Positions 8,758-11,912 of a stretch of DNA of 11,912 bases are shown piece by piece (within the stretch, counting starts at the first letter, position 1; the number at the start of each line of letters is the position of its first letter). Where the stretch lies: the NCBI GenBank assembly GCA_007128755.1, contig SKWV01000463.1, forward strand, positions 1-11,912, given 5' to 3'. The translations under genes and the position numbers were made by a program. Under the pieces are notes generated by a model. The model made no database searches and was not told the origin of the DNA. It saw nothing but the letters and a program-made list of their open reading frames with translations. Source of the stretch: Trueperaceae bacterium (GTDB lineage Bacteria; Deinococcota; Deinococci; Deinococcales; Trueperaceae).

Positions 8758-9736
8758 GGGCGACGCCACCGGTTCGGCGGCGCCCCGGGCGACACGCCTC
8801 GCCGACGGTGTCTGGCTGCTCGACACGCGCTTCGCCGGCTCCCCGGCGACGATCGGCGTCTACCTCGTCCAGCACGCCGGTGCCGCCGATCGCTTCGACC
8901 TCGTGGAGGCTGGCCCGGCGGTCTCGCACGACGCGATCCGCCTCGCCATCGCCGCGGCCGGCTTCGCACCCGAGGCGCTCCACACGGTCCTCGTCACCCA
9001 CGTGCATCTCGACCACGCCGGCGGCGCCGGCACGCTCGCGCGGCGCTATGGCGCGCGCGTCGTCTCGCACCGCATCGGCGCGCGCCACCTCGCCGACCCG
9101 AGCCGCCTGCTCGCGAGCGCCCGGCGCGTCTACGGCGACGCGCTCGACACCCTCTGGGGGGTGATGGAGAGCGTGCCGGACGACCTCCTCGTCGCCGTCG
9201 AGGACGGTGACGAGCTGGAGATCGGGGGCCGCACGGTGCGCACGATCCACACGCCCGGCCACGCCTCGCACCACGCCGCCTTCCTCTGGCCGGATGGCGC
9301 CTGCTACGTCGGCGACGCCGCGGGCGTGCGACTGCCCGGGTCGGACGTCGTGCGGCCGGCGCTGCCGCCGCCGGAGACCGACCTCGAGGCCTGGGACGAG
9401 TCGCTCGCACGCCTGATCGACGCCCGACCCGACCGCCTGCGGCTCACGCACTACGGCGAGGTGAGCGAACCGCTGCCGCATCTCGCCCATGTCGGGCGCA
9501 AGAACCGCGCCTGGGCCGAGGCCGTGCTCGCCTGGGTCGCCGACGGGATGGACGAGGCCGGGATCGTGCTGGAACTCGATCGCCTGGCGCGCGCCGAGCT
9601 CGTCGCCGCCGGCGCCGACGCGGCGACGATCCGGCGCCACCTGGCCACCAGCGACGCCGCCATGACGGCGGCCGGGCTCCTGCGCTACTGGCGCACGAAG
9701 CGACCCGAGCGCTGGCGGGCGGCGACCGGTGGCTGA
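8750..9736 (+). CDS. Metallo-beta-lactamase-fold hydrolase
   Basis: This 328-aa predicted cytosolic enzyme has the full two-metal site of the MBL superfamily: HVHLDH (His84, His86, Asp88, His89), TPGH (His171), the bridging Asp189 in GDAAG and His234 in THYGE. The N-terminus (16-57) reads as the usual strand region with LADGVWLLDT and LVEAG. After about residue 250 comes a helical C-terminal segment, as in several LACTB2-like or glyoxalase-II-related hydrolases. The GTG start overlaps the FAH gene stop as GTGGCTGA (8750-8757). There is no clear ribosome site, so translation probably depends on coupling. Placement in an operon with FAH and purine genes suggests metabolic or damage-clearing hydrolysis rather than drug resistance, but the substrate is unknown. 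Confidence 0.9.
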   Translation: MAEGDATGSAAPRATRLADGVWLLDTRFAGSPATIGVYLVQHAGAADRFDLVEAGPAVSHDAIRLAIAAAGFAPEALHTVLVTHVHLDHAGGAGTLARRYGARVVSHRIGARHLADPSRLLASARRVYGDALDTLWGVMESVPDDLLVAVEDGDELEIGGRTVRTIHTPGHASHHAAFLWPDGACYVGDAAGVRLPGSDVVRPALPPPETDLEAWDESLARLIDARPDRLRLTHYGEVSEPLPHLAHVGRKNRAWAEAVLAWVADGMDEAGIVLELDRLARAELVAAGADAATIRRHLATSDAAMTAAGLLRYWRTKRPERWRAATGG

Positions 9737-10349
9737 GACGGTGCCGGATCGTCCCTTCCCGGTGGCGCGGCAGGCGCGCCTCGCCGTGTTCGCCTCGGGC
9801 CGCGGGTCGAACCTCGCGTCGCTGCTCGGCGCGTTCCCGACGACGGGCGAGGAACCGCTCGCGGCCGTCCGGCTGGTCGTGAGCGACCGCCAGGCCGCGC
9901 TCGCGCTGGCCGCCGCCGAGGCGGCCGGCGTGCCGTCGCGGCACATCCCGTTCGCGCGCGACCGGGAGCGCTTCGAGGCGGCCGCCGACGAGGCCCTGCG
10001 CGAGCACGCCATCGATCTCGTCTGCCTCGCCGGCTTCATGCGGGTGCTGTCGCCCGCCTTCGCCGAGCGCTGGCACGGGCGGATGCTGAACGTCCACCCG
10101 AGCCTGCTGCCGGCCTTCCGCGGCCTGCAGGCGACGCGTCAGGCGCTCGAGGCCGGCGTCGACGAGTCGGGCTGCACGGTCCACTTCGTCGACGCCGGCG
10201 TCGACACGGGCCGCACCATCGTGCAGCGCCGCGTCCGGATCGAAGCGCGCGACGACGAGCCGGCGCTCGCGCGGCGCATCCTCCGCGAGGAGCACATCGC
10301 CTACCCCGAGGCGGTCCGGCTCGTGCTCCGCGGCGAGGTGACCCCGTGA
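9729..10349 (+). CDS. purN: Phosphoribosylglycinamide formyltransferase
   Basis: PurN transfers the formyl group of 10-formyltetrahydrofolate to GAR, giving FGAR, the third step of purine synthesis. The 206-aa protein has the phosphate-binding segment ASGRGSNL (22-29), the folate-site LAGFMRVLSPAF (100-111), the catalytic LNVHPSLLPAFRG (Asn121, His123) and HFVDAGVDTG with the third catalytic residue Asp159. The first 15 residues are a short non-conserved extension. GTG 9729 overlaps the upstream stop as GTGGCTGA (9729-9736), an 8-bp overlap identical to the one between the two genes before it. PurD follows with a 4-bp overlap. PurN makes the direct next step after PurD, so the two enzymes act back to back. 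Confidence 0.96.
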   Translation: MAETVPDRPFPVARQARLAVFASGRGSNLASLLGAFPTTGEEPLAAVRLVVSDRQAALALAAAEAAGVPSRHIPFARDRERFEAAADEALREHAIDLVCLAGFMRVLSPAFAERWHGRMLNVHPSLLPAFRGLQATRQALEAGVDESGCTVHFVDAGVDTGRTIVQRRVRIEARDDEPALARRILREEHIAYPEAVRLVLRGEVTP

Positions 10350-11620
10350 GCGACACGCCGGGAGCGCGCGTGCTCGTGATCGGCTCGGGCGGGCGCGAAC
10401 ACGCGCTGGCCTGGGGCCTCGCGCGCTCGGCGCTGGTGGGGGAGGTGATCGTGGCGCCCGGGAACGCCGGCATCGCCGCGCTCGCGCGCTGCCTGCCGCT
10501 GCCGGAGCGCGTCGAGGAGATCGCCGCGCTCGCGCGTGCGGAGCGCGTCGATCTCGTCGTCATCGGTCCCGAGGCGCCGCTGGCGGCGGGGCTCGCCGAC
10601 GCCTGCGCCGCCCTGGGCCTGAGCGTCTACGGGCCGAGCGCCGCGGCCGCGCGGCTGGAGTCCTCGAAGGCGCACGCGAAGGCGTTCATGGCGCGGCACG
10701 CCATCCCCACGTCGCCCTACGGCGTCTTCGACGACCCCGCTGCGGCGCGGCGGTACGTGCGCGAGCAGGGCGCCCCGATCGTGGTCAAGGTGTCGGGGCT
10801 CGCCGGTGGCAAGGGCGTCACCGTCGCGCCGGACGTGGCGACGGCCGAGCTCGCCGTCGACGAGGCGTTCGCCTCGGGACACCGCGAGGTGGTCGTGGAG
10901 GGGTACCTCGCCGGGCAGGAGGTGAGCCTGCTGGTGGTCAGCGACGGCACCGTGGCGCTCCCGCTGCGCCTGGCGCAGGACTACAAGCAGGTCGGGGACG
11001 GCGACGTCGGCCCCATGACGGGCGGGATGGGGACGGTCGCTCCCGTCGACCTGCTCGACGACGCCGGGCTCGCCGACGTGACCGAGCGCATCGTGGAGCC
11101 GACGCTGGCGGGGCTGCGCGCCGAAGGGACGCCGCTCGTCGGCACCCTCTTCGTCGGCCTCATGCTGACCGCCGAGGGGCCGCAGGTGCTCGAGTACAAC
11201 GTCCGCTTCGGCGATCCCGAGACGCAGGTGCTGCTGCCCCTGCTCGAGACCGACCTCTTCGAACTGCTCCGGGCGGCGGCGGTCGGCCGCCTCGATGACG
11301 TGGAGCTGCGCTGGCGATCCGCCGCCGCCGCCTGCGTCGTGATGGCCGCCCCCGGGTACCCGGGCGCGTACCCGCTCGGGATCCCGCTGGGCATCCCGGA
11401 CGACCTCGGGCCCGACGTGGTGGTCTTCCACGCCGGCACGACGCTGGCAGAGGGGGGCCTGGCGAGCGCGGGCGGGCGGGTCCTGGCGGTCACCGCCGTG
11501 GCGCGCGATCGCGCGGCGGCCGTGCGGCGCGCCTACGACGCCGTCGAGCGCATCACGTTCCCGGGGGCCCACTTCCGGCGCGACATCGGCGGGCGCCTGG
11601 GCGTCACCGAGGCGCCCTGA
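10346..11620 (+). CDS. purD: Phosphoribosylamine-glycine ligase (GAR synthetase)
   Basis: PurD is an ATP-grasp ligase that joins glycine to phosphoribosylamine, the second step of purine synthesis, feeding PurN. The 424-aa protein has VIGSGGREHAL (11-21) and VIGPEAPL (72-79) in the N-domain. The ATP-grasp domain follows with VKVSGLAGGKGV (147-158), DYKQVGDGDVGPMTGGMGT (212-230) and the metal-binding EYNVRFGDPETQV (283-295). The C-domain contains APGYPGAYPLG (335-345), HAGT (362-365) and the terminal GAHFRRDIG (407-415). Several residues differ mildly from the common forms (VKADGLAAGKG, EFNARFGDPETQ), but the key charged residues are kept. GTG 10346 overlaps the purN stop as GTGA, with an excellent ribosome site GAGGTGA (10335-10341). 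It is probably the last gene of the operon unless the lipoprotein gene beyond is included. Confidence 0.96.
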   Translation: MSDTPGARVLVIGSGGREHALAWGLARSALVGEVIVAPGNAGIAALARCLPLPERVEEIAALARAERVDLVVIGPEAPLAAGLADACAALGLSVYGPSAAAARLESSKAHAKAFMARHAIPTSPYGVFDDPAAARRYVREQGAPIVVKVSGLAGGKGVTVAPDVATAELAVDEAFASGHREVVVEGYLAGQEVSLLVVSDGTVALPLRLAQDYKQVGDGDVGPMTGGMGTVAPVDLLDDAGLADVTERIVEPTLAGLRAEGTPLVGTLFVGLMLTAEGPQVLEYNVRFGDPETQVLLPLLETDLFELLRAAAVGRLDDVELRWRSAAAACVVMAAPGYPGAYPLGIPLGIPDDLGPDVVVFHAGTTLAEGGLASAGGRVLAVTAVARDRAAAVRRAYDAVERITFPGAHFRRDIGGRLGVTEAP

Positions 11621-11675
11621 TGCGCCTCGGCCACGGACGCAACGGCCTTCACATCGGCGGCGGCGGCGGGCGAGG

Positions 11676-11681
11676 TATCGT
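11676..11681 (+). promoter_or_regulatory. Leaderless promoter of the lipoprotein gene (TATCGT)
   Basis: TATCGT fits TANNNT and is followed by 7 nt, GAGCGAC, before ATG 11689. The spacing is the same as at 7986-7999. TTCACA at 11648-11653 is 22 bp away, too far for a standard -35. It competes with the reading that the gene starts at 11620, coupled to purD. Confidence 0.45.
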
Positions 11682-11688
11682 GAGCGAC

Positions 11689-11912
11689 ATGCGACCGATC
11701 ATCACCTCGACGTGCCTGACGCTCTTCGTCGCCGTGCTGGCTGCTTGTGCCCCGACCGCGAGCGAGTCCCCGCGCCTCGAGGTCACGCAGCTCGCGGAGG
11801 CGATCTCGTTCTACCCGATGGAGACCGGCGCGCGCTGGGAGTACGTGCGCGACGGGTCGACCCTCGATGGGCTGCGCTACGTCGAGGTCATCGAGGGCCC
11901 GACCGTCATCGA
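11689..11912 (+). CDS. Lipoprotein of unknown function (3' end outside the window)
   Basis: The frame is open to the window edge and gives 74 codons. It starts with a short positive end, a hydrophobic stretch (residues 10-18) and a clear lipobox LAAC with Cys20, so the protein should be lipidated and anchored on the cell surface or in the periplasm. The mature part starts APTASES and continues with FYPMETGARWEYVRDG, a pattern often seen in bacterial lipoproteins of unknown role, then YVEVIEGPTVI. The ATG lies 7 nt after TATCGT, which fits leaderless expression. Two in-frame alternatives exist: GTG 11680, and ATG 11620, which overlaps the purD stop by one base and has GAGG 7 nt upstream. The last would put 23 extra residues before the signal peptide. 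I do not recognise a function. Confidence 0.8.
   Translation, partial: MRPIITSTCLTLFVAVLAACAPTASESPRLEVTQLAEAISFYPMETGARWEYVRDGSTLDGLRYVEVIEGPTVI

Noticed and set aside
11351..11364. 14-bp perfect palindrome CCCGGGTACCCGGG
   Set aside because: It lies inside purD and encodes the conserved PGYPG motif. Palindromes of this kind are expected by codon choice at high GC.
11375..11398. LGIPLGIP tandem repeat in PurD as an inserted duplication
   Set aside because: Segment length between GYPG and HAGT is about that of the E. coli enzyme as remembered, so nothing appears to have been inserted.
11655..11670. Short GGC trinucleotide repeat upstream of the lipoprotein
   Set aside because: Only about five units. 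It is too short to call a functional repeat in such GC-rich DNA.

Overview
The window comes from a very GC-rich bacterium that is most likely a member of the Deinococcota (Deinococcus-Thermus, perhaps a Truepera-like lineage). The best evidence is the tmRNA at 4301-4656: its tag frame reads GNNNYALAA, close to the Deinococcus and Thermus tags as I remember them, and its 5' and 3' ends fit the Thermus tmRNA pattern. Several genes also appear to be leaderless, with a TANNNT -10 box 6-8 nt before the start codon and no Shine-Dalgarno site, a style well known in this phylum. The phylum call is an inference from these features.

Layout. (1) 1-2603, plus strand: a SAM-I riboswitch whose 5' edge is cut by the window, then metY (O-acetylhomoserine sulfhydrylase) and metX (homoserine O-acetyltransferase) overlapping by 4 bp. 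This is a SAM-controlled methionine operon. (2) 2646-4175, minus strand: a lone double-domain ABC ATPase of the nucleoside-importer type, convergent with metX. (3) 4176-4834: a mirrored divergent promoter region, the tmRNA gene ssrA, its strong terminator, and the promoter and ribosome binding site of the next gene. (4) 4835-5932: a lone MalK/UgpC/MsmK-type sugar ABC ATPase, ended by a 15-bp terminator hairpin. (5) 6005-7945: an ABC-F ribosome-associated ATPase. (6) 7999-11620: a tightly overlapping four-gene operon of FAH-family hydrolase, metallo-beta-lactamase-fold hydrolase, purN and purD. (7) 11689 to the window end: the start of a lipoprotein of unknown function.

The gene content is mostly core metabolism and translation quality control: methionine synthesis, trans-translation, ribosome rescue and purine synthesis. 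I see no insertion sequence, phage gene, CRISPR array or obvious novel defence system. The more unusual signals are in the control DNA. The metY start region has an ATG with a good Shine-Dalgarno site that is one base out of frame across a C5 run. A perfect 11-bp inverted repeat carries two mirror-image extended -10 promoters for ssrA and the ABC gene. A terminator hairpin abuts the -10 box of the following leaderless gene. Three ABC ATPase genes lie here with no permease or binding-protein gene beside them.

Most start codons are GTG. ATG is used only by the minus-strand ABC gene and, probably, the final lipoprotein.
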